Positions 1 through 12,700 of a DNA stretch of 64,000 nucleotides are shown here, one piece after another. Position numbers and translations under genes: made by a program. The notes below the pieces were generated by a model. That model had not been told where the DNA came from. It made no database searches and saw only the letters and a program-made list of their open reading frames with translations. The stretch spans positions 25,422,236-25,486,235 of the forward strand of contig NC_054704.1 in NCBI RefSeq assembly GCF_016097555.1, read 5' to 3'. This DNA comes from Gigantopelta aegis (lineage: Eukaryota; Mollusca; Gastropoda; Neomphalida; Peltospiridae). Within the stretch, counting starts at the first letter, position 1. Each line of letters begins with the position of its first letter.

Positions 1-369
1 TTTATCACTCATACATCAATTCACCGGTAGTTGGCACTAGATCATATCCCCTGAGCAGAGCTAAATGACTTATAAACATACACCGCACACTGCATAGCTA
101 CATGTTCACAGTGTCGGACCAAGTGCTGTGTCCTGCTCTGGCAGACATACGTAGAGGACAGGAGGAAGTGTTACAACCGCTCACATGTGTGATGATCTTA
201 CTATACTCTTCACAACAGTTGTCAGTCAGACCAAGCACCTAGCACTGTAGGCTATGAGTAATGTAGCCCTGCACATTGAAGTTACAGTCTTCTACCCACA
301 GACTGTACAGCAGAAGCCAGAGTCACCATAAACAAAAGTAGTCTGCCTGCTGGCTATGTGTGTGTGTAC

Positions 370-447
370 CTCTGCTGCCAGATCCCACATGAAATAAGAC
401 ACCAGCATTCATCTGGTCCAAACAGCTTATGACCCAGCAAATAAATA
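370..447 (-). other. Candidate coding exon (unrecognised)
   Basis: On the minus strand a pyrimidine-rich acceptor (CCTCCTCACCTCACAG) opens a 78-nt segment that ends AGAG|GTACAC. Two of its three frames are open; one contains LDQMNAGVLFHVGSGSR. The acceptor is good and the donor is weak. Its frame can be joined to the candidate exon at 514-601 through split codon CG|T, but I could not settle the true frame. It may be the end of the minus-strand gene that runs from 14.4 kb, or a separate gene leaving the window. No domain is recognised. Confidence 0.25.
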
Positions 448-513
448 CTGTGAGGTGAGGAGGCAGTTTATAATAACCAAGCATCAATGATGCATTATGC
501 AATGTTGCTCAAC

Positions 514-601
514 CGGATCATCAATCTTTGCATTTTGTTTATCTGCCCAAGTCTTGCAGTTGTCATGTCCATCCATGTGATGAAACAATTGTAATTGTCA
601 C
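514..601 (-). other. Candidate coding exon (unrecognised)
   Basis: The minus strand has acceptor GAGGATATCTGCAG, then an 88-nt segment open in one frame only, containing NCFITWMDMTTARLGQINK. It ends CCG|GTTGAG, a weak donor. If unspliced, the frame stops eight codons later (stop at 495-497). The residue mix looks protein-like and the local GC exceeds that of the flanks. It could be an internal or terminal exon. Product unknown. Confidence 0.27.
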
Positions 602-686
602 CTGCAGATATCCTCCATGATAAAATAATCATTAACATTACAAAACGCCCACTGGGGACCCCCGTTATGTAAGCAGTCTTCATTAG

Positions 687-1480
687 CAGACCTCTGCAGA
701 AAATTACTAATTAGTAAACATGGTAAAATTGTAGAAACAACATGATTAATAATTTTGTTGTCAGTGTTAAGAGGAATTTCAAAATAATATGTTTACATAT
801 CAGTAATATTATAAGCACACAACAGATATGTTGTGGCAAGTGAGTGGGCAAGCTAATGGATGGATGGATGGATGGATGGATGGATGGATGAATGAATGGA
901 TGGATGGGCATTTGGTTGGGTGGATGGATGGATGGACGGACGGACGGACGAATGAAGGGATGGATTAAGGGATGGATTAAGGGATGGTTGAAGGGATGGG
1001 TGGACGGACAGACCTCTGCAGAAAATTACTAATTAGTAAACATATGTGAAAATTGTAGAAACAACATGATTAATAATTTTGTTGTCAGTGTTAAGAGGAA
1101 TAATATGTTTACATATCAGTAATATTATAAGCACACAACAGATATGTTGTGGCAAGTGAGTGGGCAAGCTAATGGATGGATGGATGGATGGATGGATGGG
1201 TGGGCATTTGGTTGGGTGGATGGGTGGATGGATGGATGGATGGGTGGGTATTTGGTTGGGTGGATGGGTGGGTGGGTGGACGGATGGACGGATGGACGGA
1301 CGGGATGGATGGATGTATGGACGGACTGATGGACGGACGGACGGAATGATGGATGAAGGGATGGTTGAAGGGATGGGTGGGTGGACGGACGGACGGACGG
1401 ACGGACGGACGGACGGATGGATGGATGGACAATGGACAGATAGATGGACGAAGGGCAGACAGATAGACGGACAGACTGAT
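687..1480. repeat. Tandem duplication carrying GGAT/GGAC microsatellites
   Basis: A segment starting CAGACCTCTGCAG at 687 recurs almost unchanged from 1009, an offset of 322 bp. Each copy has about 170 bp of unique AT-rich sequence followed by an array of GGAT units drifting to GGAC and GGGT. The second array is longer (about 1172-1480). The long Trp/Gly/Met/Asp-rich and Pro/His/Ser-rich reading frames here are by-products of the 4-bp repeat and are not genes. The first copy lacks TATGTGA near 1040 and carries TTTCAAA near 777, so the copies have begun to diverge. Confidence 0.9.
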
Positions 1481-2036
1481 TGAATAAAAATTACAGGAAT
1501 TAAAATACATTAAATAAATGTTCACAGGCTTATTTTTATCAAAATTATATTAAAATTGTTGCAAGATTATTAATTTTTACAAAAATATTCAAGGAATGTT
1601 CTTTCAGATATGTATATATATATATATGCATGTATATATGCATGATTATGGTATATACAAATATACACAGACATTTATTTATGAAAATTAATACTGAGCA
1701 ATACTATAAAAAAAAAATATTGATGAATGTTCAGTTACATTTTATAGCTACCAAATGCTTTTACCAAACACATTACCTCACTCAAGAAAAGTACAAACTT
1801 TTGAAAGTGGATTTCAGTGCTCACAATGGGTTTTTCTATTTACTGACTGTATTCTGCACAAAGCCTTGCGGTTGCAGTGATTCAGGAAAAGGAGAGAGGA
1901 AAAGGATGGACCTTGTGTCAAGACACAACAGATAGGATGGTGATAATGAAATTCAGAGGTTCATACGTTTCCTGTCAGTTGTTTATCTCTTCCAGCATTC
2001 GTATAAATATAGGTCACTTGAGCTTATAACATATAT

Positions 2037-2089
<53 letters not shown>

Positions 2090-2235
2090 GACAGACAGAC
2101 AGACACACACACACACACACACAGACACAGACACAGACACACACACACACAGACAGACACACACACACACACACACACACACAGAGACAGACAGACACAG
2201 ACACAGACACAGACACAGACACACAGACACACAAA
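2037..2235. repeat. (CA)n / (CAGA)n microsatellite
   Basis: About 200 bp of CA dinucleotides with interspersed GACA units. All long Cys/Val-rich frames on the minus strand here are artefacts of the repeat. Confidence 0.95.
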
Positions 2236-2262
2236 CACCAGCGCACATCAGGAGTTTATTCT

Positions 2263-2541
2263 GGGGTGGGTATTTGGCTTGATTGGTACAGCTCTCACCC
2301 GAGGTGTTTCAGTCATAAGATCAAACCACCTCAGCAGACCAACCATTGCTCCACGACTGGTCATGGTACAAGTTGTTCTGTCTATGGGAAAGTGTATATA
2401 AAAGATTACTAATGGAAAATGTCGCGGGTTTCCTCTGAAGACTACTTGTCTTAGACATCGTATTCAACATCTAATAGCAGATGATTATTTAATCAATGTG
2501 CTCTAGTGATATCATTAAACAAAATAAACTTTTTTTTATTT
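2263..2541 (+). mobile_element. SINE, A-type (tRNA-derived), diverged
   Basis: Plus-oriented copy of the family called A here. The degenerate tRNA-like head (GGCTTGATTGGTACAGCTCT, then CATAAGATCAAACCACCTC) stands for boxes A and B. The body reads CTCCACGACTGGTCATGGTA and GTATATAAAAGATTACTAAT. The 3' tail CAATGTGCTCTAGTGATATC is followed by AAACAAAATAAAC. Other copies in this window share the body and tail. No clear target duplication; an old copy. Confidence 0.8.
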
Positions 2542-2999
2542 AACCTGGATTTTTTGTCATAATCTTACAATTAAGAGTCATTTAATAATAATTAAGATGT
2601 TGTTTAGGCTATTATGAATAATTCAAAGTACATTACATCAATTAATTTTTAAGAACAGACATAATTACAAAAATATTTCCACATCAAATTGGGAATGTTC
2701 AATGTTTCATGTATGTTTGGTACCCTGGTATGCCTGAATATATCCTTGTAGATTACATATACCTGTATAATTTGCCATACAAAATAAAGTAAAACAATAA
2801 TAACAAATGGAAATAAACGGGGTTGCTAAAACATGTTGAGTTATTTTCCCCTTAAACCATTGATAACAAGAGTTCTAGTTAGCTACGTACATGATATTCC
2901 CATCAGTCTGAATGTTTATGTGTATGACAGGATTATAATTGTGTGAAATTTGTGCAATGAGAAGGATTAAGTTTGTTTGTTTTGGACCAACTACTCATG

Positions 3000-3215
3000 T
3001 GCAAAAATCTGTAAAAAGTAGGTCAAAGTGACCTAGTTATGGTACATAACACAGTCATCACAAATTGTACTTGCATGCAAGGTTTGATTAACCTGTATGA
3101 ATTTATAAGGAAGATATATCTTGGACGAAAAAAGTGAACAGATGGATGGACACATGGATAGACAAACGGACAGACAGACAACACCATGTACACCATAATA
3201 AGACCTGTCAAAGAT
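3000..3215 (+). repeat. Dispersed repeat ending in GACA microsatellite
   Basis: GGTCAAAGTGACCTAGTTAT is followed about 100 bp later by GATATATCTTGGACGAAAAA and a GGAT/GACA tail (3138-3182). The motif GGTCACTGTGACCTA also occurs near 62905, so this is a repeat component. A similar layout (AT-rich body, then CAGACAGACAGA) occurs at 6870-7050. The family was recognised by memory of molluscan repeats, not by search. Confidence 0.5.
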
Positions 3216-3480
3216 GGGAATTAAAAAACCAGAATAAATGTTTATGACATACCAGCTCGTAAAATAGTGTTAAAAATTAAGTAATAAAAATAGATACCAA
3301 ATAATAACATGGGTACATAATGTTACAAATGTGCCACAATTTGTGTTTCTAATTTATTTTATTTTGTAAGCTACAGTGACAGGAATAATGTATTTTTAAA
3401 ACATATCTTATAAAGTTTACATAGTACCCTTGCAATTTATCAGGTTAATTCATTTATTAGAAGAATCCAAAACACAACAA

Positions 3481-3499
3481 TAACCCCCCCCCCCCCCCC
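3481..3499. repeat. Poly-C run followed by poly-A
   Basis: A run of C followed directly by a run of A. Similar G/C homopolymers lie near 9168, 12642, 43667, 46319, 47959, 50875, 52170 and 58606. Confidence 0.9.
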
Positions 3500-3768
3500 A
3501 AAAAAAAAACCAACAGGTTTTTTTTTTAATTAATTGATATACACTAATAAAATAAACTGTATTTTCAAAATGTTGTGTTTTCACAAACGTATACTGTGAT
3601 GCTCGACCAAAATGCTACCTATTTGTATTCCAGTAAGTTGAAAAAAGAAACAGTCGTAAATATGACTGGAGAATGAAATGGCAAGAGTACAAGGCTTGAG
3701 AAAACAGCCGAGTTCCATGGAAACAAGTTGTTTATGCACATATCACATGGTAGAAGACCGTGACTCAC

Positions 3769-6700
3769 CTAGAAACAATGCCAGGAGAGTTCACTTTCTC
3801 TGATAGCTAGAACACTGCAGGTCTTTGAACAAAAAACATCAAGCGGAATATCCTAGCTATTGCATAACAACTAAACACATGAATAGGTTAATAAGAAAAT
3901 ATTCATCAGTTTACAATCTGATCCATTAAGACATAAATTTTCTTCCATTAGCATAAAAATTCTGTCTTAACAGCACCTAACTGTAAAAAAAAGATGTAAC
4001 TTTTGACTAGTCAATATTAACTTTAGAAGCCAAAAAAGTTAAAAGTTTGTTTTATTTAACAACACCACTAGAGCACATTGATTTATTCATCATCAGCTAT
4101 TTGGTAATTCTGACATATAGTCTTATAGGAAACCTGCTACATTTTTTCATTAGGGATCTTTCATATGCACAGACAGAACAGCACATACCATGGCCTTTGA
4201 TATACCAGTCATGGAGCACTGGTTGGGATGGGAAAACCCCAATCAGAGAATGGGTCGACTCTGGGGATTTGTGATGTGGTTACATCTCGGTGGTAAATGT
4301 TATGTATTTACACAATTTCAGACTTTAACCTCGTTTGTGATGCGATTATGTCTCGGTGGTAAGGTTATGTATTTACACAATTTCAGACTTTAACCTCGTT
4401 TGTGATGCGATTATGTCTCGGTGGTAAGGTTATGTATTTACACAATTTCAGACTTTAACCTCGTTTGTGATGTGATTACATCTCGGTGGTAAGGTTATGT
4501 ATTTACACAATTTCAGACTTTAACCTCGTTTGTGATATGGTTACGTCTCGGTGGTAAAGGTTATGCTCCAGACAAATCCTGCAAACTGCTGCCTCATGTA
4601 AAGGGATTCAGTCTTCTAATGGGGATCATCCAGAAACTGCAGGGCATTGTAGAAGATCCACATATTAGGTACATTCTTCCTTGTGTCTTTTATTACTAGT
4701 TTGTTTGTTATATAAGTTATAAGTTGCACTGTTATTTCTTTATTATATCCTTTACCTTTAGTTGGCAGTTCCCGAGTGTTAGTTTAAAATAAACATTATT
4801 GTTATACCTTATATATCTAATAATGTTTTACAATAGCAGAATGAATGAATGAAGGAAATGTTTTATTTAATGACGCAATCAACACATTTTATTTATGGTT
4901 ATATGGTGTCAGACATATGGTTAAGGACCACACAGATATTGAGAGAGGAAACCCGCTGTTGCCACTTCATGGGCTACTCTTTTTTGATTAGCAGTAAGGG
5001 ATCTTTTATATGCACCATCCCACAGACAGGATAGTACATACCACAGCCTTTGTAACACCAGTTGTGGAGCACTGGCTGGAACAAGAAATAGCCCAATGGG
5101 TCCACCGACGGGGATCGAACCCAGACTGACCGCACATCAAGCGGGCAATTGAAGAAAAACATTAACAAAAACGTTAAAGGCCATAAAATATGCAATATCA
5201 GATATATGTATCTACTGGTACATACATGTACATAGGGTTCTAGGGATATTATGAATTAATAAGATAACAAAAACTAAATTTGCAATATGTTAGATAAACA
5301 TTTTTAAACATGATAAAATTATTAATCTTTGATTTGATTATGTATATTTCAACTACAAACTATACTGTATATTCAAATTAAAGTACTTGTATAATAAAAC
5401 TGTAGAGATTATTACTTACGAGTTTTTATTACATCTATATTTACAACATATTTTCAAATACAACAAGAGTACTTATATTACCAAAACATTGATGTTTTCT
5501 AAAGCAGGAAGTTGAATTGTGTTAATAAACAAAATCCTAAGCTCTGACTACAAATATCACTGTCATAGTTTAAAACTGGGTTTTTTGCATTTAATCCACA
5601 ATGAAATGTCAGAATAGGTATATGTATGCCTAATCAGTGTAAATTATATTTAGCACAAACCATGACAATGTCCATGAAGACAAGTAAACTCATTAAGTGT
5701 TAATTACTAAATTAGTACATGACAATTTAGCAAAACTTATTACAAAGTCCATACAGAAAAAAATACACTCAAAAAGTGCATCAACAAATGTCCCGAAAAT
5801 GGTACGTCAATGGCCTTGGTATGTACTGTCCTGTTTTTTCTTCTGAAAATGCATATACTGCTAGTAGTAGTTGACCGGCCTAGGTAGTGTAGTGGTTGAG
5901 CCATCAGACTTAAGGCTGGTAGGTACCGAGTTCACATGCCAATATCGGCTCCCACCAAGAGAATGTTCAATAACTCAATAAGTATGTGTAAGACTACTAC
6001 ACCAACTTCTCTCACAAGCTAACCACTGTTCTGGACAGACAGTCCAGATAGCGGAGGTGTTTGCTCAAGACAGCATACTTGAACCGTAATTGGATATAAG
6101 CACAAACATAAGTATAAACAAACAGTAGAAGTCTATATAGCAGTAGCAGGTTTTCTTTCTCGCTCCGTTGACAAAGTGTTGAAAAAAACATGTTAAGACA
6201 TCAAATAGCTGTAGTGTACAAATGTTGTTTGGTGTTGTTAAACCACATTATGGCAATATACCTTTCCTTTGCTTTCAGTGAGTGCACATTATACTTTCAC
6301 ATAAATCATATCATATTCATATTTATTACCAATCATTACTAACAAACATATTATATTATTATTAAGTATGAAATAGTTTTCGAAAATAAAGGATGACCAG
6401 CAGATGTAGGTATGTATACACTAGTCCTTAGTAAGGTCAAGACCGTGATAATAAGGCAGAACAGTGACCCGAGTAAATAGGAGCTGACCTTATTCTCACA
6501 GCACCAGTGTGTGGTCAGCCAAGCCTTCCACCACCAGCACATAACTGACTGGTGCCTCACTTCCACACAATCAAAACAACATCCAATTATTACTATCAGT
6601 GGCTGACTACCAGTATCATAAGAAACTTACAGTCATAAATAGATGGCATTACAAATTTTATAAGAAACTTTTGCATGCGTTTTCCAAAAATGAATCACTT

Positions 6701-9700
6701 TCAGAGGGCAAAAGGCAATTCTTGCTACATGTACCAACCCCCAAAATAAGGAGAGAGAGAAAAAATTGCAGTCGACCCCACCAAGCATAAATTAAAAAAA
6801 TAACAGGCATTCTGAGAGTACTGCTAAAGCAATATACCTGTATGTCCCCTACATGGCCTACAAATTTTCCTACCTCCTAAATTAAATGGCCATAACTCTG
6901 TCAAAAATGGGTAAATCACCACAAAAGTGAAACTTATCTGTAACAGCACATGATAAAGTTACACTATTTTTTTTAGCTCTATATGTGAAGGCTTTGTGAA
7001 AAAACATCCAAGAAACCGTATGTGGGATGGACAGACAGACAGACAGAAAAAGATGACGCCTATAGTCGCCTCCGGTTGGACTGATAGAGGACTTGTAAAT
7101 AAGTTGTTTCCCAATTCCCCAACCCCTACAATTGCTCATGGCAATCGGCAAAGCTGTGGACTATATTTGATGTTTTTTTCCACAACATGCATTTTGCCAT
7201 GGACATTTCTTAAGTGTTATAAATTGATGTTATTTCTAGAGTGGATTGCCAGCCTAGACAACAGTGAGTGTTATATAATTATAAGTTTCGAGAAAACAAA
7301 ATCAAGTGCTTGTAACTTCCTTATTTTGCACACACAATTTTTTTTTATAAAAATGCTGATGCCATAATGTCTGCCTACAATGTTTTCTTTGCCCAACACC
7401 TCTGAGGTAATAATGTATCAGATTGCTATTTCAACAAATTACCAACATGTGCATTACAGAAATTCCATCATGTTTCTCAGGTGGAAGAGAAGACTCAGTC
7501 AGTATAGGAGTTTTGTACTTCGTAGACATTTTTTATTTAAGAACAATTACAAAGATAGGAATTGTTCAGTTCATATAGTCATAAACATATTACTATCACA
7601 ATGTCATGTATATGAAGATATAATAATTTATGCAAATTGCATATATGCAATCTGTAATTGACATTTGTACCATTCACAATACCCTAGACAATAACAGATT
7701 CTTTTATAGCCCATGAGTTTCAAGTGTCAACATACCAGTTCTATAATCCATTCCGTAAAATTCATAAAAGAAATAAGGCAATGTTAATGTAAATGTCAAT
7801 TACTTTGTGATCTTTGCTGCAAGCCATTTTTAGTCAGTTTTTCCTATTTTAATGTTAGCAGTGTTTTTGACAGGACCTCCTAATCCCCTTCTCCTCCATT
7901 ATGCTTTTATTTCGAAATAATTCAGGGTCAAAGTTAGCTTAGTAATGAGTTATATATACAACATATACTGCATTTAAAAAATGAATAAATATTACATTTT
8001 TTAAAATGGAGTAACAGATTTATTTATTATATATGGGACAATCCATGAACAACTGATTGAGAAAATATAGAATTCTTGATCCCTCTTTCTACAAAACACT
8101 TGTTATGGTAGAAATCCATCAAGTTATTAATGAGTGCCTGCAAGAAAACCCTATGAACTGAACAGAGTCTAGAAACTGCATGGCATTACACAGGTCAATC
8201 TTCATTGTTATAGACAATGGCTGGCTGTGATTTAACTAAATAGTTATTAACAGTCAGACAACTCAAATAATACTATCAGGCTGTGTAACTGCATACTAGG
8301 TTAATTTATCACAATTTAAATTTTTTATTGCAGAATTTAAATCCTTAAACGTACATGTACTAACAGGAAAACAACTACCCATGCAATTACAATTATCTTT
8401 CAAGCGAATACCCTTTACCTGTTTTATCATCACCTACACATGGAAATTCCCATTTGAATCATGATAATGTTATCAATCACAGACCGGCTATGTTTAGTTC
8501 CGTGTGTCCATGCTGTCGGGAACTGCCTTCCACCATTGTGCAGATCACTCTCTCATTAAGACACCTGCTGTGAGCTGCAGCTCCAATCAGGATAATGTCT
8601 CCTAGCTAAAATACCAACTTCATTGAGGATCAATATTTTTTTTCATGTCCAGATGACCGAGAACAAATGTTGAGATGAACATGGCGAGTCTGCTCCGACC
8701 ACTAATCAATGGCTGGTCATGCCAGCTACTGGTCTCAGTTGACAGCGTGTTATTCCATGCAATTACACCAGTATTTCCAGGGATGCTATAATGGTGGGAA
8801 CTCTTAAACGGACAGACTAGTTTTTAAACACTATAGCATATTTTTCACTATTAGAGCTATTTATGATCACTGAAATCAAACATTACTTCTATTTTATTCT
8901 TTCGATTATCTATTTCTACAGAACCGAAGTGTTTCTGGTCATCCTGGTGTTTGTAGTACCAAAAATTGAATTTTTCATATTTTAGAAACGCACGTGCATC
9001 TGAGAAGTAATGGTTTGATTCGAGTTCTAGTCTATTTTTAAGGATATTTCCTCTTTTAACATCACAGACTCTTCTTTCACTGTATAGTAACTTTATCCAA
9101 ATGAGTTTTGCTTGCTCTTTGCTTGGTTTTGGTTTTTGGTGTTTTGTGAGTGTGTGTATGTGTATGTTGGGGGGGGGGGGGTATTTCAGATACTACTCTG
9201 CTTCATAATAAAACAATTAAGGACAAGTTGAACAGCTATGTCGACCACACATTCAAACATTAGGGAACATTTTGTTTTTAAAAATCTTGAATAGCAATAT
9301 TTCTAGTCAACTGAAAATTGATTAGCAATTAAAACTGTGTTGCCATCTCTAAAGCTTGCATAGCAAATCACAATGTGATACTGAAAACAATTTTCCCTGA
9401 ACATCCTCCTTCATATATTATTATTCAAAAGTGTACAGGCTGTCATTATTACTTACAAAGATTTTGGTTGAAAAAAGTTATTTCCATGTATTTGTATTTG
9501 TTTTATGATTATTATTATTTTATAAATCAAGTTTCTCTCCTGCTAAAAACGTCTCTCTCTCTCAAAATTAGAAGAAGAATTTATTTTACCCTACTAATTA
9601 GGCCTGGCTTCAGTTCTGTGGAAATGTCATACCGTACTTAAGATCAGATTCCCTTGACTTGAAGAAGAAAATGCCATCATGTCTGTCATTGGAGACTAAT

Positions 9701-12700
9701 GAGAAAATTAAACAGAAAATGTAACACTTGTCCCTTTTTCACAAACCATTTTGACAGGTCATCAGCTGAAATGCATTTAATCATGTCTGAGAGTCCAGAA
9801 AAAAGCATTTAATTATTATAAAAAGCCAAACAGCTGAGTAATTCGTTGGCTGAAGTGAAAAAATTAAAAACATTTAGCACCAATCTGTCTGAAAATAAAA
9901 CACAAGTCTACTGTAATAATGAATACGATCACATCATGCACAAATATTGTTTACGGTAAATGGGCAGCACTATAGTTGTGAGCTGGGTATGACAGTCTTA
10001 TTCAAAAGTAACTTCAGGGGTGGGAATTGCTGAACTGTAAAAGAGGAAATCTAGAGGTGTCCGGAAATTCTTGAAATCCTAGGTTAAAATCTGTGCCATC
10101 TGACACATTTTTGGAGGAAAGGACGATTAAAATGCGAGGAAACGCAATGTTCCATGAGATGAAAACAGCTGATCCGAGGAGAATTCCTACCCCTGAACTT
10201 CTCTAAATTAAATAATAACAAAACTTAACGTAACTTTTTAAGGCTCTTTTATTTATTCACAATTACATGTGTATTAATTAATGAGCTTTACAGTATTGTA
10301 ATCAATTTTGCACAGTCATTACAGTATACTGTACATTTGCACACCTCATGCAGTCACTACCCCACCATTATCTTTGTACCATATAGTTTATCAGGTTAGT
10401 CTGGTTGAAAATGTGTTAATTCCTTAAACTGTTATGGAGATAATGCAGCACCCAGGACCACCTTGAGTCACTATTTGATAAGTATCTTTTTAAGTGTGGT
10501 CTTTCAAATACCTCAAGTCATCTGAATATATTCATTAACTGATGATACTTTTAAAACACATCCGTTTCAAATGTTTTAGTACTTATTAACAAATGGGAGG
10601 CAAATATTGAGCAACCCAAAATATTTTATCACCAAAAAACTAAGAAAATAAACATCACTGCCTACAGAGATGGGGTTTGCAATACAAAATATGAATTTAA
10701 GAAAAAAGAAATAAAAAATGTAATGGAGAGGATGGTGGTAACTCCATATTTTGAACTGGTACTTGGCATCAGCTCAAATGTTGATTTGTTAACACCGAAG
10801 CACACTTTTTCAATACCAACAATGTTGACTTTTAATACAGCTTTTAATTAAATATAGTTTATACATTTTCTCTCCATGTATCTGTTCTAAAAATCACGAT
10901 AACAATTTAACTGCAGCTTAACTCACAACCAGCACATCATTGTCATGGTATTCATACTTTGAAAATGTCCACTGCATCAAGCTGTAACTACAAAGTGGAT
11001 CTCACCTACGCTCCACTTCAAAGTCAGGTATGATCAGGTGTATTACTTTTCCAGATACTGACCACCCTAAAGCACAAGTAGAATACCGCACCTGAGGAAA
11101 GCTTCAACACAACTTCAGATAAACCAGACTTGCTTACAGGAATCCAGAAACTCAAAACTCAGTTACAATTTAGCCCTAAAACCATCAGGTCAAGAAAACC
11201 ATCCATAATAGAGCAGATTCCTGGCTTATCTTTTACAACAGGGATATTTATTTTACAGGAAAATTATACTTGGGATAAAATAATGTACTTGGAGACCACC
11301 CTCCAAATCACAGTCACAAGTCTACCATAAAGAATGACAGCTGCTAAGAATTCTTTCTCATCCACAAAGCAAGCACCAAATGATGATTTCTTCTGCAGTT
11401 GGTTCTTTTCCCCTATGGCCAGTAGTCAAATACCACACACATATTCTCTACCAAGCAGTAAATCATAACCTGCTTATTTCTGAAACATCGAAACAATACT
11501 ACAACTAGTGGTACAAAAGAAAGCTGGCGTCCCAGTTACATGTAAAGTTTGTTTTCTTTAACAACACCTTTAGAGCACATTGATTTATTAATTATCAGCT
11601 ATTGGATGTCAAACATTTGGTAAAGTAGCAGAGGAAACCTACATTTTTCCATTAGCAGCAAGGGATATTTTATAGGCAATTTCCCTAAAACAGGACAGCA
11701 CATACCACAGCCTTTGATATACTGGCCTTGCGGCACTGGTTTGAATGCGAGAAATTTTTTATCAGAGAATAGGTTCACTGTGGTGGTTTGATCCTACAAT
11801 GAAAGCACCTGAGTCAAGTGCTCTACCAACTTAGATCCTCCAATTACATGCACGCATGTACTGACATACTGGTATTGTACTAACTGTATGTGCAACACTT
11901 AAATGAAAGTAAAATGCTACATACAAAAAAAAACCAAATGTACTAATAAAATCTTTTTGATGTCATTCTTTGAATATATCATACCTCAATTATATTAGGT
12001 AAATACACAGAAATTCAAGTGAAATTACAGTAAATGTGTTACTGTACATCTACGACCAATGTTTGTTCTTGTGATTAAGAATAAATTATCCCATCTGGCC
12101 AATACATAATTAACAGCCAGAGTCGCAGCAAATTGTAATCATCTACATCAAAGGAAGTGTATTTCATTAAACAGTGATTGTACTCGGTGCACATGTAGTT
12201 AATATTTAATCACATTTCTTGATAGGAAAGAAAACAGTCATAAGGGACGATGAACAATCTGAATTTGCAGAATAAAACTATGCTGGTCTAAGAACAAATT
12301 CCATTTGGATAACATTACATTAATATTAATTGAGGTAAGTAACTTGCTTTTAATATGTTCTAATATATGCCGTAGGTCAAGCAGACAATGATTGAATAAT
12401 GAACCTGCAAAATGTTAGTCAACTTAGTGGTACAACAATGTTATAGCTAGGTTACAGTGGTTAGCAAGAGACTTGGAAAGGATCTGATGTGCAATCTTAT
12501 CACCATGGCTTCCCACCGAGTCATTGAAACACACTCAGTGTGAGGGACAATCTGAATCCAGTAACTACCAGCAAATTAAGTAATCATCTACACCAAAGGA
12601 AGCATATTTCATTAAACTGCGATTGTACTCTGTGTACATGGAGGGGGGGGGGGGGGGACGTAGGCCAGTGGTACAGCGCTCACTCGATGCACGGTCGGTG

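Noticed and set aside
1144..1525. Long frames with Trp/Gly/Met/Asp or His/Pro/Ser repeats
   Set aside because: Pure translation of GGAT/GGAC microsatellites on both strands.
1983..2248. Overlapping Cys/Val-rich minus-strand frames
   Set aside because: Translation of the CA array in three frames; same for 54666-55112.
9375..9641. 88-codon plus-strand frame
   Set aside because: Tyr/Leu/Ile-rich AT-driven translation; a good GTAAGT donor exists nearby on the minus strand but no acceptor pairs with it.
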